From: Pachyseris speciosa
Taxonomy: Eukaryota; Cnidaria; Anthozoa; Scleractinia; Pachyseridae
Reading direction: 5' to 3'
DNA length: 64,000 nucleotides
Assembly: GCA_016490735.1 (NCBI GenBank)
Contig: JAEMWC010000195.1
Coordinates: forward strand, 180,001-244,000
Shown here: piece after piece, positions 41,601 to 55,400 of the stretch
How positions within the stretch are numbered: position 1 is the stretch's first letter
Layout: every line of letters begins with the position of its first letter
Notes under the pieces: model-generated
The model's input: only the letters and a program-made list of their open reading frames with translations
Databases searched by the model: none
Told to the model about the DNA's origin: nothing
Program-made: the position numbers and the translations under genes

Positions 41601-44600
41601 ATTATTATTAAGTTGAAAAATGTCCAGGTCTAGAACAATGTTTGGCTTTTTAGTAAATTAATTTCTCTCTGTATACCTTGAAGAAACATCTGATGTTTTT
41701 GGAGAATCATATAATTACTCAGGCTGCCCGCATCTCGCCGGCGCCCGGGTCTAAGATTACCGACAGTTCTTCTTTTTCGTTGTCGAGTATCATCCACAAA
41801 GCTCACTTCCGGTGTTTCTGCGCAAACCCTAACTATTTTTAACAGAGTGATGCCTGTTGTCACGTATCGGAAAATGTCGATTCACCTTGTGTGTTTTGAA
41901 GTCTGAACAAACAATATGTTAAGAGAAGTGTCTATGCGAATGTTGGCAAGTTCAACGGCGAGAAGAAAGCTTTTAACATGAGTAAACTTAACTCCAGATG
42001 GACTGCCGTGTTTCCTTGTGTCTGCTTCAGTAGACTGCGAGTAGTCTCTAATTTTGGCGATGGATTGTGGGGCGGCCAAAAGACACGTGCGCGTGCGAAG
42101 TTGCGAGGAGACGCGACGCGAGGGGAGTGCCAAAAATTTGAGACTACAGACAAAGGGAGTTTAACCTTTCACGGCCGAGTGATTCGGGGGTGTAAATCTC
42201 ATATCAACAGCAAGAATGTGCCTGTTGTCACTTATCGGAAAACGTCGATTCACCTTGTGTCTTTGAAGTCTGAACAACTAATATGTTAAGAGAAGTCTAT
42301 ATATGAATGTTTGCAAGTTCAACAGCGAGAAGAAAGCTTTTAACTTGACCAAAATTTAACTCCAGATGGACTGCCGTGTTCCCCGTATCCGCTCCATTGA
42401 GATGTACATTTTGTTGAATAACTCAAGTACGGGATATCACACACCCCTGAGACTTTGACAGGTAGTTTATTTACTATTTTCCCACAATATCTCAATTTCT
42501 GGACTTTAATTTTTGAATGATAAGCGATTAGTTTTTACAAATGTACTAGCATCACTTGAAACTGTCCAGAAATGTTCCTTTCTTGTGTTTCAAATGACCC
42601 TGGATTGACGTATTTGTAAACAGTTTCACTCTGCTAATTAATTTTCTACTCACATCTCACCGAGACTCCATTAACGTTTATGCGAAAAAATCCTACATCA
42701 TTCGATAAGCGTTTCCTTTCTCAAACAATTATCCATCGAAGCGAAAACAAGTGTGCTTAGTTTTTTTTGGAATCAATATACTATTTTTATCACCTTGCAT
42801 AACGATAAACCTCTGTGGCCTAAAGGTCATTGTTCCTGCCTGTGACGCAGCTAACCCGAGTTCGATGTCTTTTAGTGGTATATATCACGGGCTTTATTTT
42901 TTCTGTTTCTCTTTTTCTTGTTCTTTTAGAAATATTTTTTACAAGTGTTATAATTATTGTTCTCAATGGTTGAGCTGTATTTTAGAAGAATATATGTTGA
43001 TAGCGGTCTAAAGAAATAGACTCCAATACAAGCTAAACACAATGCGTCCGATGTAAGAAAGACAGACTTCCCTCTATTCTTTTGTTTAGCGCTAAGTTAG
43101 GGATACAATACTGTTTTTTGCAAGCCCGAGTTTAGGCTAATTGTAGCCTCTTGTTAAAGATTAAAGGCAAGGTAAGAGAAAAGCTGAGTCATTGCATTTG
43201 AAATAGAATGGTATCATGCTGCAGTACACTTAAGACTGGTGTCACATACGTTAGTCACATCCTTCATCATATTATGTTTGCTGACTGATTTTCTGTCTGT
43301 TAAGTAAAAAGATAATTTTCCTCAGTATGATGTGATTGTGTAGAACAGGTTAGCTGAAAAGCACAATGGCTTTCTCGGTTCAGTGCAAACTTCTTAGCTT
43401 AATCAAAAATTTTGTATGTACCTCAGCCCTTGGTCTGGTACCATGTCTGTATACCTACAACTGTAGCAGTTAAACTGATGTAAAGCCAAGGTGAAATTTA
43501 AGATGGTGTAATATTTAAAGAAATTGTTATGGAAAAAAAACAGAAAATGTGAACTTGCTAATATCTGCTTTGGCCTAGCTCAACAAAAATAAAATTGTGG
43601 GGCTCTCAGCAATTCATCTCTGATATGTACTTAACTGTCAATTTTACTCCAAAGGAACAACAAGCACTCCTGGCACTGTTATGTCAGAGTTCCTTCTTCT
43701 TCCTGCTATTTTTACAAGATTATTTACCTGGGTAATCAGTGTACTCTTGCATTGCAGCAGTAACCTGTGTTATATCAGGTGGCCTGTTGGGTCCTGACCT
43801 CCCTCCCTGATTATTAATGGTTGCATATTCAGCATAGTACTGGCCAGCTCCAGGTGTTCTTCTCTGGTCAGTAGGGTTCATGTAACCAGCATGATAACCA
43901 GGAAAACCTTTAGATAACAAGACCATAATTATTTTATACATGTATACCTCCCATTTTGATTTGTCTGGAGGAGTTTGCGATTAAGGTTACTGTAAACATT
44001 CAAGGGTCATATTTTTTTCAAAATCTGAGTTTTTCACTCTTTGGTTAAACTAATAATTAATCTAGCAATTGGCTAAAGAAAATTTGCATAATGTGCAAGA
44101 GAACATGAGAAACAGCAAAAAAATTGGTTTTGAGCAAAGTTAATAAATAGTGAGAGGTGTGATAATCCTGTTTTCCCAAGCCATCTGTTGACATTTTTCG
44201 TGGGCTAGCTTCATTTACCATGAATTTGCATATTTTGTTTACACTGAACATTCGAAATTTCTAAAGCGGCGAGACTTTTTTCTCTATTACAAGATAGTGA
44301 GCAAACGAGTCACCGTGGGCGAAGAATACTGCCCGGGCCAAAGACAACGCAGAAGAATAAACAGACGTTCAATGACAAGAAAAAGCAGCTAGACTCCTGA
44401 ATACCAGTCCACTTCACTTCTGACAAGGGTTCTTGGTTCGACCAGCCTGCTTCAGAAGATTTAGTCGCAGAACTGCAGCCATCAACATCGAAGAAATAGG
44501 CACAAGCACTGTTAAAATTCGCTCTTCCCAAAATAAAGCACAACATTTCACCGTGACGTCTTCATCTGACTCAGATTCTTAATTTTCATCGCTAGAACCA

Positions 44601-47600
44601 GCGTTTGTTTTGGGTGAATTTCTTCGGTACTTGTGGCAGCTTTTTGTTTTTTTGCACCACGTGTCTTCTCGCTTTGACAAACTTGCCTGCGGCCAACTTA
44701 TTTCTTCCCATTTTAAGATGATAAACAAACAGACTCCTCGTCTATCACTAAAATGTGGAATCAACCTTCCCGCGAATGAATGAGACTTTGTCACGTTTCC
44801 TCTTCAGGGGGTTCCTCGGTTGTTCTCTATTGGTTGCCGGTATGACCGCATTGATGGGAACTTCAGTGAGGCATGAGAACTGTGAAAATCTTTGGAGGCC
44901 AAAAACTTGTGGTTTATTTTTGCGTGTATTCCCTTCATTCAAGTGAATTAATCTCAATCTAGATTTAATGGATTTGGACGAAATTTGGCCAAGTGTCTGA
45001 GGGTTTTACAAAATTCAAAATATTTTGCATGTGGCGTCCAAGCGTGTGACATGCGTGTGGAAAATTATAATGGCCAACTTTACAATGGATTTTCTCAGGA
45101 ACCAATGAAAATATCGAAAAAGCCTCGCACACTCTGTTAGCCTATTATCTCCTGAATGATATAGACCAGTTTGTTTGGATGTCCACGGTAACGCAAGGGC
45201 TACTAATTCTGTTGAGCAAACACTGTCGGTTTTACGTTTGAATGCTTCCGCTTGCCTACCAAAACAAAATTTGTTAAAGATAAAGCTATTTTCAGATTCT
45301 ATAGTTTATTAGCTTTCCAGTGGTATATAGTTTCCTGGAGTTTCTTTGAAAACAACGCACACAAGAGTGATTTTCTGAAAGACACTCCTGAAGGTTTACA
45401 GTAACCTTAAAGTATGGATGCACAAATGTCGTCATGAGCCGAAGAAAGTTATAAAAACTGTATAAGACAAGTGTGTGTGTACTCTGATAATGAACGGAGG
45501 GCATCAAAATGTGGTACACTATAAGAAGATCAGTCATGCTTCTCACCTGCTTCGTAGCATACTTTGTTCTTACTACATTTTGACGTCATCTGAGGGTTAT
45601 CAGAGTACACATGCACGGCCAAATGGATAAGTAACACAAATCTATAGAGGGTATGCAACCAGTCTCCAGGGATTCAAATGACAATGGGTTGGCGGCCATG
45701 TTGGTGGACAATAACAAAAGAAGCTAATGAGAAATCTTTTGTTCTCGGTACACCAAGATGGCGGTGATGACGTAACATGCATACGCCCTATTGGCAGTTC
45801 AACGTTCAAAATGCTCAGTCAATAACACTTTTAAAGCGATTCATGGACAAGCTCCAGTATATGTACAAGAACTTATTAGCCAAAAGGAAGAAAAGAGATA
45901 CAATTTAAGATTGTGTGCAATGGGAATCATGCTTCAAATGCCAAGAACTTTAACTAAAAAGACATTGGGCGACTGCGCTTTTTTAGCTGCAGCACCGAAA
46001 CTGTGGAATGGGTTACCATCACAAGTACAAAATGAGCCCAATTTTAATAGGATTAAAGGTTTACTAAAGCCCCATCTTTTTAGATTAGCTTTTAATTAGG
46101 ATTATTTTTTATATACTATGTATATATTATTAATATTTTTATAGATCCATTGTTTTTTATAATATGTTTAGTTATTCCGGATAATTAATGTTGATAATTT
46201 AATCTCATGTAATGCGCATTGATCATATATTACATGTATTTTGCGCAATATAAATATTAAATTATTATTATTACTGTATTCGTTATGTAATGGAACAATG
46301 GGGTCAATGTCAACCTTGTTACACCACAATCTTTTCAACATTTCACATGCCTGGATCTACTGTCTACAAGTAGCACTCCATCGATCAAAGAGAGAATACA
46401 ATCCACTCTTTTAATCAGACATTACTGCATTAAGGACACCTTTGTAATATGAACACTGTCTGATTGGCTGTTCCCTAGCAAATTTTAGTTGTGTTTCTGC
46501 AATTAACTTCTGTTTTGGGGCAAAGATAGAACTTGTTTTGAGGTTGTCTGTGTTACAGAAAATTCACTGCAATGATTTAGGGGTTTGAATGAGATGACCA
46601 ATGTAATACTGTTTGTAATGTGTGCCCATGCATCGTCTCTTTTCAGTAATCTCAGATCAAATCATGCCACACTATTGGATTTTTTTGTTTTCATACAATT
46701 CTGCAGTGTTACTCTAACACAATTTAATGCAGTTCATGACAATAGCAACATGAGGGTTGCTGATTTGCCATAAGAACATAGTTTCTGCTCATAAAGCACA
46801 AAGTTATTTTGACTCACCAAGCATTCCAGGGTAATTTCCCAAAAATCCCCGACCTTTGCCTCTCACTGGCCTGTTTTGTGCTGCAAATGCAGCAGCTGCA
46901 GCAGCTGCTGCTGGGTTGTAACCTGCTCATACAATTCAAGATGTAAACAGGTTAAATATCTTTCATTTACAGAATGAAGCCTGTAAATACTTTAGTTATG
47001 TTAAGTGATGTGCTAAGATCTCAAAACCCCGGGAGCAAAAAATGATTTGTGACACAACACTGTTGGCAGTAATAAAATGGATATTAGTGAACATAAGCAC
47101 CAGCGTTTTTGAGCCACAGATGTCAAGCGGAAGTGAGGTGTTTTCTCTTTTTACTCGTCTTGGTGCTACTATTTGTATTACTACAGTGTCTTTACTCTAA
47201 ATAGAGACAATTTATTTGAAAATTTGTGAACAACCACTGCCCAAAAATGAGAAATGTCCACTTCCAGTTGAAGTATGTCGCTCAAAAAATGCCTTTGCTT
47301 AAGCTCCCTAATATTAAGTAAACTTAAGTTGAAATAAATACTTTTTATGTCTTTTTTCCACTGTATTGTATCTACTGACTAATTCAGCGGCATAAAATAA
47401 ATATGTACTGATGATAATAACATTATTTTATTTACTTCAATATGTAAATCAACACTGTCTGGAACAGACAATTTTACCCAGCATACAGTGTATCTGACTT
47501 TACCCAGCATATCTGACTTTATTTTATTAACACCAATGAAATACCAGGCGAGCTTTTGCAGTAAAACACAATATCACATGTGAAAAGGTCACTGTTGCTA

Positions 47601-49424
47601 TGGTTGCATAATAAGTTGCACCTTTTGCAGCAAATATTAAATAGTTTGGTATTTCGTTGGTGTTTATATAATAAATAGAATATTACATTCATGACTTTTT
47701 GGAGATACGAAATTTCTCATCTTGTGTTGAAAAATATTAATTACTTACAGGAACATTCATTAATTTGTCAGATACCTAGAAGAATGACTTTGCTAACTGT
47801 GCTCCAGTAATTAATGCAGTACAAATCTAAATTAACAGGAATGGTGCTGAGGTATGTACCTGCAAATGGGTAGCTGCTAAACCCAGCGCCAAAACCAGAT
47901 GGAGGAAAACCCCGTGGAAAACCAGGAGCAAAAGGATACACTGCAAATAACACGTAAGTTAAGATTCAATAGAGTAGTAAAGTGATGACGTCACAAAAAC
48001 TACATTTGTGAAATCATGGGATTTCGTCCAATATTCAGAAAGATCACGGTTAAAAAGACCTACTTGCCAAAAATCAGCATTTTCTTACAGTTTGAGAGCG
48101 AGATATATAAAATTTAGAAGGATTTGTATGGAGTCAGCAGAGCATAACGGTGCTAATATCTCAGAGCCAATTTGCCTTTAAATGCTGATTTTTGACAAGT
48201 TAGCATTTTTCATCTTGCTCTTTCTGAAAATCAACAAATCCCATAATTTCGAAAATTCTAATATTTGTGACGTCACACTTTAGCACTCTATAAACAAGTA
48301 TTGCTGTAAGTGCGCTCAGCTAAGCTGGGTTGTTTTTCAAAAGTAACCTGTTACTGAGGTAATAGTAGGAAATACTTGATATAACAGCTGACATGTAAGT
48401 TCAGTTTACAGTGTACAAGTAGTCTCTAAAAAGAGTGCTAATGTGAGTGTAGACCTTTCAGTGACAAATCCTTCTTCACTGAATCATGTCAGGCTTGATG
48501 AGTTCAGTGGAGTCTTGGCAATTATCATTTAATTAACAAAAAGCTCTACATGTACATGTAGATGTAATGAGCAAACCATGTGACATGGCACCAGATGTTT
48601 TTCCTTTTCGTGACAGCAGTTCAACTTTGGCATGTAAGATAAAATAATTACTAAAAGCCAAACTTTTCATACTCATCAGTATTATTGTTGGGGTCTGTAT
48701 GTCTGTAATGGTGATAGATAAAGACAAAATGTCTGGATTCAAATAATCTACCAGTATCGGGCTGCTATGCCATTAACTAGTGGTTAATAATCAACTGCAG
48801 CTGACTTAAATTCCCTGATAATGTGAACATATTTCTGCAAAAAGGATATTTTACTTGGTCACACAAGGATACAAGGGCGTCAGACTACGTGCCCGATCTG
48901 TGGCACCATTCCCAGGCACTAAAATGGATGCTGTCCAGACAGCCCAGTGCCCTGGACCGAGAATGTTCACACTTGTACAGAAGGCTTGGTGCTCAGTTCA
49001 TGTTTTTGAGTAGTTCGCAATATTTGTTGGCCTGCTGCCATTTTTGTGACTGCGTTGTAGGTAGCCATGGGGAAAAGTGCGGGAACACACAAAAACGTGT
49101 GCAGACAAGTTCCCATGCCCGGGAATGGTGCCTGAGTACTACCCTCGAAGGTAGTGCCCGTGCCCGGGCACGGTGCTCAGGTTATTGCGCGGGCACCAAC
49201 AAAAACCTATGTTCAGACTAGTGCCCATTCCCAAGAACTGGCCATGGACACCTAGTCTTGAATGTGGCCTAAGCTATTTGATATAAGATGAGATTGACAA
49301 TTACTCACAGAATCCTCGACCAGCCATAGCTCTTCCAGCCCTGCCACGTCCTCCCTGCAAACTTTGCATCACTTCCCTTGGTTGTGCTTTTTTAACTTCT
49401 GTCTGTCATTGTAATAAGCTTCAT

Positions 49425-49476
<52 letters not shown>

Positions 49477-52400
49477 TTGATAATGTTAGAATCATGATCC
49501 TTACTTCTCACAACTTCTACTAACATAAAAGAAACAAATTCTAAGTTAATGTTGTTAAATTTAAAGTATAACTAGTAAACTTATAAAATACATTTTTGTA
49601 TAATAATATTAGTATGATACAATTAATTCAACAATGTTGCCTAAGTAAAAAGGTGACATTGACTGGAGCATGACAGATCATGACTGACTGCCAGTTTGAA
49701 AGTGATTGAGGTAGGTTGAGGAACTACTTTTCCTTACCTTTTTATCATTTATAACATGAAACTGTTCTTCACAGGCACGATCAGCATCATCTTCGTTTTG
49801 AAAGGTTACAAACCCAAAACCTTCATACAAGAGGGAAACTAACATAAGTGTTGATTGGTTTGAATCTGATGCAGGGGTTTCATTAGAAGCCGGCAACCGG
49901 CAAAAATCGCCGCCTACTTTGTCAGAATTTACACTTACCGCCGCCTAATTGGTCTGTACTTTCACTCAATTTATGCAAAAAATTATCAGGTCCCCGCCTA
50001 CTTTCACTCAGACGGTTATTTCAAAACTTATTGAAACCCCTGCTGATGGGATAAAAATTTATCAGAACAATAATTTACATTCAGAAACATTACATGCACA
50101 GTAACAGGCCACATGAGCAGATTTCAACCAAGTGGTATCTTTTTGTCCAAGTAACACCTGGTGGTTTGAAGATATGAATTTTACTTTCTTGTGATAAAAA
50201 TCGTATTTTACTCACTCACTATGCCTGCTCATAAAATACATAATTTTGCACCATCATGTAACAAATTATACACAATTATTCTACACATTGTGGCAATGTC
50301 CAAATATGGTCATAGCGAACTTAATATTCATTCTACATACTCAACAGACACAATTTTTGTGTCGCAAGAAAAGTGGTGGCTTTTCCAGCATTTTTTGCAA
50401 ATATAATGCCAAAAATTGTGCTTTGCCATTAATGTGTTGAATAATAAAACAATTTTCCTGCTCAATCTTGTGGTATATTGCCTGATTGTAGCAACCTTGG
50501 CCTGTGGCCTTGTCGGCAAAGTATCAGGCGATATGCCACATGATTTCACCGGATAATTGTTAATTACAATTGGCATGCACGTGGCTTTTAGATTTTGTTT
50601 TAATTGTTTGCATGATACATATCTAATATTGAAATCTAATCAAAATCAAGCCCCACTTCCCCCCCCCCCCTTTTCCTGGTGTCATGATGTCAATTGACAA
50701 CTGAAATGGTAGTAAGTTAAATCTATCCTATGCTTCCTACCAAGGATAGTTTCAACAATGTCCAAAATTAAATTAAAGAAAAATAGATTTACATGTATTG
50801 TGCTTAAATTTATTGCAACATTCAGGGCCCAGTTGCTTGAAGCATGGTTAGTGCTAACCCGGGTTAAATACCATGACAACCTATAGGTTTTATTACATCT
50901 TAACCAATGGTTAGTGCTAACCATGCTTTGAGCAGCTCAGCCCTGAAGGCATTTGAGATCATAATCCAGATGAGTAATATTATAATGCTACCTCTGTGTC
51001 TGTTAGTAACTTTGTCGAACATCAGCTTGGATTCTGTTACCTGAGATGAGGAAGATACAAGGTAAATGAAACATTTATAAATTTTACTTTTGATCTGAAG
51101 GCATGTGCTCACAATTAGTTCTACCAATTATGTAGGTAAATAATCAACTACCAGATCGATGGAGAAAGTTTGAAATAAAAAAGATAACCTTAAAAGATAA
51201 TAGTAGACGGTATGCATATAACATATAGATCACTTCCATGTTGGTGTTCTGGTCATACTGTTGTTATTGTCATTTGAACCTCTTGGAACTGACTGTATAT
51301 GATTTCAAATCAAAAATCAAAATTTAACATCTAACTACCAGGAGCTCCTAAGATTTGTTAAAATGTGTACAACAGTCGTGTATATTAATAATAAATGTAA
51401 ATGAATAAAAGTAACCTAAATGTTAAAACTAGTCTAATAGTAATTGTTAGCAAGGTGTTAGTTAATGAATTAGAAAGATAAACACAAGGTTTTTTCTTGG
51501 ACGAGTACTATGGGCATTTTAGCTGGATGAACCTTATCACCTGATTACTGTCAAGATAAAGACTATCACGTCATGTCACTATCATTATTTAAACCAATCA
51601 GACTCTAAGAAATTTAGTGGTGAACTATATTTGCCAGATTTCTCTGGTATGGCAGAAAATGTGTCGATTTTTTTTTTCTGTTGAAGCAATAATTTATTTC
51701 ACTCCTCAGTCTTGGTTCGTCTCCACTTTGGATGTTTTTGTTGGATCTTCCAATCTAAAGTCACTTACAAAGTGGACACTGTAGCCATAGTGATGGCAAT
51801 ATTTCTTTGGTGTGATAATTATATTGTACTTACGCTGCCAAAAGTTTTAAAGTAGTTAGTTAAATCCTCTTCTGTAGTTGAAGCAGACACACCACCAACA
51901 AAAATCTTTTTTGTTCTTGTAACCATCTGTGGGATATTCAAAATCCAAAATGTCATAATTGTATATTGGCGTGTTCATGAACAAATTGTCCAATATGCTA
52001 AGTGGCTCAGTTACAAACTGAAAAACCAAAACATAAAAACAACTATAGACTTTTCCTGTAATAAAAATGCAATATTTTGTTCCACAAGCAAGCCTGTATA
52101 CCTAACTTAATTTGGAAGTAGTATTTTCAATTTGTAGAACAAGCCCTCTCGTACAGAATTGTTTGATCAATTAACAAATTAAAGTTATATTTAAACAAGA
52201 CAGTAATATAACATCTTTCTTTTTTAATGTATGGAATCATGAAATGTAATTGGTAATTGGAGTTAACCCTCTTCCTACTGCATCATAGATTATTGTACTG
52301 ATGTACCTCTGTACCAAGTTACCTTGTGATAGACACATGATCGTTTGGATTTCACTAACATTTTTGGGTATTTATAGCCATGATTCATGCCTCAATAGCA

Positions 52401-55400
52401 ATGTTTACTGTTTACAAATTGTTTTTGCTAATCAAATGTGTCAACCATTGAAACAAAAGAACTCTTTGTCTCGACAGCCAATGTGCCTCTGATTGGCTCA
52501 TGAATATCAGAGGGTATTGAAACGCATGCCAAATTTATAAATTTAAACATGTTTGCAGCAATTTGTGTGCATGAAAGATGCAAATAAGGCCAGAACAACT
52601 GGCTTTTGAGCATTGTTCAAAACCTGGGACCCCATATTTGATTATGTAAGTTAACTTTCCCTCCTAAAGAAAATTTTATGCATACAAATGTATAAGCTAG
52701 TGTGGTATTGCAATATAAAAATAACATAAATTCCATTTGAGGTTGGTCTGCAGAGTAAAGGTCAGTCAGATGCTCCAGCTTTTGTGTAAAATTACAAAAG
52801 AAATATAATTACCAAAAAAAAAAAAAAAAGAAATCTGAAAATCCCCCAGACATGACATAGAGTGAGCTACAAATTAATTTCAAAGAGCATGAAATGAAGC
52901 AAATTGTGGAAGCCAGCACGTCGCATCATTTGCTGCCACATGCCAAACTGTTGTTTGGTCTGGTGGAAGGTATTGTCAATCACACTGTGACCTAGAATAC
53001 CAGACATGTTATGGAAATGGAAGATTAAAAAAGCCTTTATGAATAATCAAGCCTTGGGGAGTGTCAAACAGATATTGATAAAACTGTCCTGCTTCAGTGT
53101 TAGCATAGAAATTACCTAATTATGCAAGGCAAATTAATAAAAGGTCTAGTAAATATTACTGCTGCTGCATGCATTTAAACCAAATGAATTTGTGGTATCT
53201 CCTTGCTAGGTTATTAAACGGGTTTAAAACCCATTAATTTCCCTAGGTATAGTTAGTTAAGTCTCACAAAATTTGCTTTTTACTGAAAAAAAAAAAGGAC
53301 TCTAAAATATGTAAAAAGCGTTCATTTAGAGTATCCATTATAGCACATATTTTAAAGTACACTGTATGGCTTAAGTCAAGGGGCATTTCGTCATAATTAG
53401 AATAATGTTTTCACTGAGAATTTTGATATTGCATCACCACTACATTGTATATTTTTATCCCCTAAGTGTTTCGAGCATGAGCAAGATTGTCATGTACTGT
53501 ACCTTAAACCCGACGTCTGTGCTAAATGGACGGTGAAAGTTTCTCTTGATTGAAGTTTATTATCAAGATTTTTGATCAGATCTTGTGGAATAGCATTGCA
53601 ACATGTCTCATGACTTATTATGAATATTCATCATGTGATTCTATTTGGACCAAAAACTGCAACAGATCCTTCCTTGTTAGAAAGAGCGTTAATTCTCATC
53701 TCTATTGTTTGTCAGCTAAGAGACGGGTTTTAATTTCACACTGTTCGAGAAATCGAAACTTCGCCGGTGTGTACAATGTATCTTTTAAAACAAGGAGCTA
53801 CAGGAAGCTTCATTTTGAATCTATTTACTTTCGCATCAAGTAGGTGCGAGAAAATAACTTATAAACACTGGTAAGAAGCACAAAAAGCGACGAATGTCGA
53901 GGCCGTGTAATGGAAAATGGTGCATTTTGTTCTTAGTTTTCTGAAAGATAAACCTTGATCCGACGCGCGACCTTAGTTTTTGTAGCTTGTGTGACACCGC
54001 CAGCCGGGTCACATCGGGCAATATTATTTCAGCTCCTTGGATTAAAGAGAAATTCGAATTGCGGTTCGCTCTTCAGTAATAATAGCGACATTCTCGGGGT
54101 CATTTGTTCGTTGTTTTCGCCAGAACTAAAGAAAGAATCGAAGTCGAGTCATAGGAGTATTTTTTCTTCAGGTCGCAAATAACGGTTACATAAATTTCCT
54201 TTGCAGTGGAGGTGCAGAAGACATTATATGGCAGCGAGTAATAATTTATAACATCTTTTGGAGCGATACAAAGATCCACACCTTAAGTCTCGTTTATTTT
54301 GATGGTCCCGAAACAAATGAAACAAATAGACCAGTTCTAAACAGAAGACACTGTGCAAGGAAGCGGAAGAACGGAACTGAAACAAGACACGGCCGCGCAA
54401 AATCGTGTTTGTTTAACATAAATTGCCAGACTCTTCTACTACAGTGGACATGCTAAAATACTCTATAAAAACACTATCGCTTGTAATTGCTTCGTTTAGC
54501 AAAACTGCAGCTGAGCGGAGGCCAAACTCCGTGCACGTATCGGCTCAAAGCTTCTATTAGCATCTTTTGTTGAGGTTATTAAAATTGACTTGGAGAACCT
54601 ACAATTATTCAATTTTGCTGAAAACAAGCGAGGGAAAACACAATCGACAGTTCGCAAAAAGTTGTTGCGACGAATGGTTCCATCGGGAAAACCCCTGAAT
54701 ATCGCGTGTTTGCCACTTACAGTATTTCGTTCGCCGCTCAAGCGCTTTCCCTGTAGGAGGTGAGGGAGTTTGCCTTATCCGCAATCGCTCCCTCAATTTA
54801 TTTTAGAGTGGGCGTACTGAAGAGACAAACATCTTGGAGCAGCACTTACCGATGCAGTGTAGTTTTAAGCCTTCTTATTGAAGCAAATTGAAAAATAACT
54901 CACATGCGAGGTCTTGAGACCACTATAGAGCGCCGACTGTATATTCCGAGAAATGATTCTGTACTCGGTCGCACAAGCTGGCTTCCGAATGGAAATGTAG
55001 TTCGGGGCGGCGGTGAAATGGCTAACGCTTTGCAAATTGCGGCCAAAATGCTTGGCTCAACAGCGTGAAACTTCACTGTGTTTTACTAGAGGTCTCAATG
55101 CTTGAAAGACGTCTTTAAAAATAAGCTCGCTCGCTCAAATCGAAAGCTGGTTCTACACTGTTGTCAAGCAAACAATTTTCAAAACCCTGATCTTTTGATC
55201 GAGATGTACATCACACGATATTTAAACACCCTTGCACGCTAAATTTAACGCACTTAAGTGTGCTAGGTTCTTACCTTCGGCTGAGGTCTTTTGGGCACTG
55301 CTACTTTAGGATCTATCTGCAATGAGCGATTAAAAAAAATACAATAATTTGTCAGCCTATGCGTCGGTCTAAGCTGCGAGTTCTTCTTAGCATCACAATA

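Noticed and set aside
48823..49221. 132-codon plus-strand frame in a Musashi intron
   Set aside because: No family motif and low-complexity GC-rich repeats (GTGCCCGTGCCCGGGCAC) in its 3' half.
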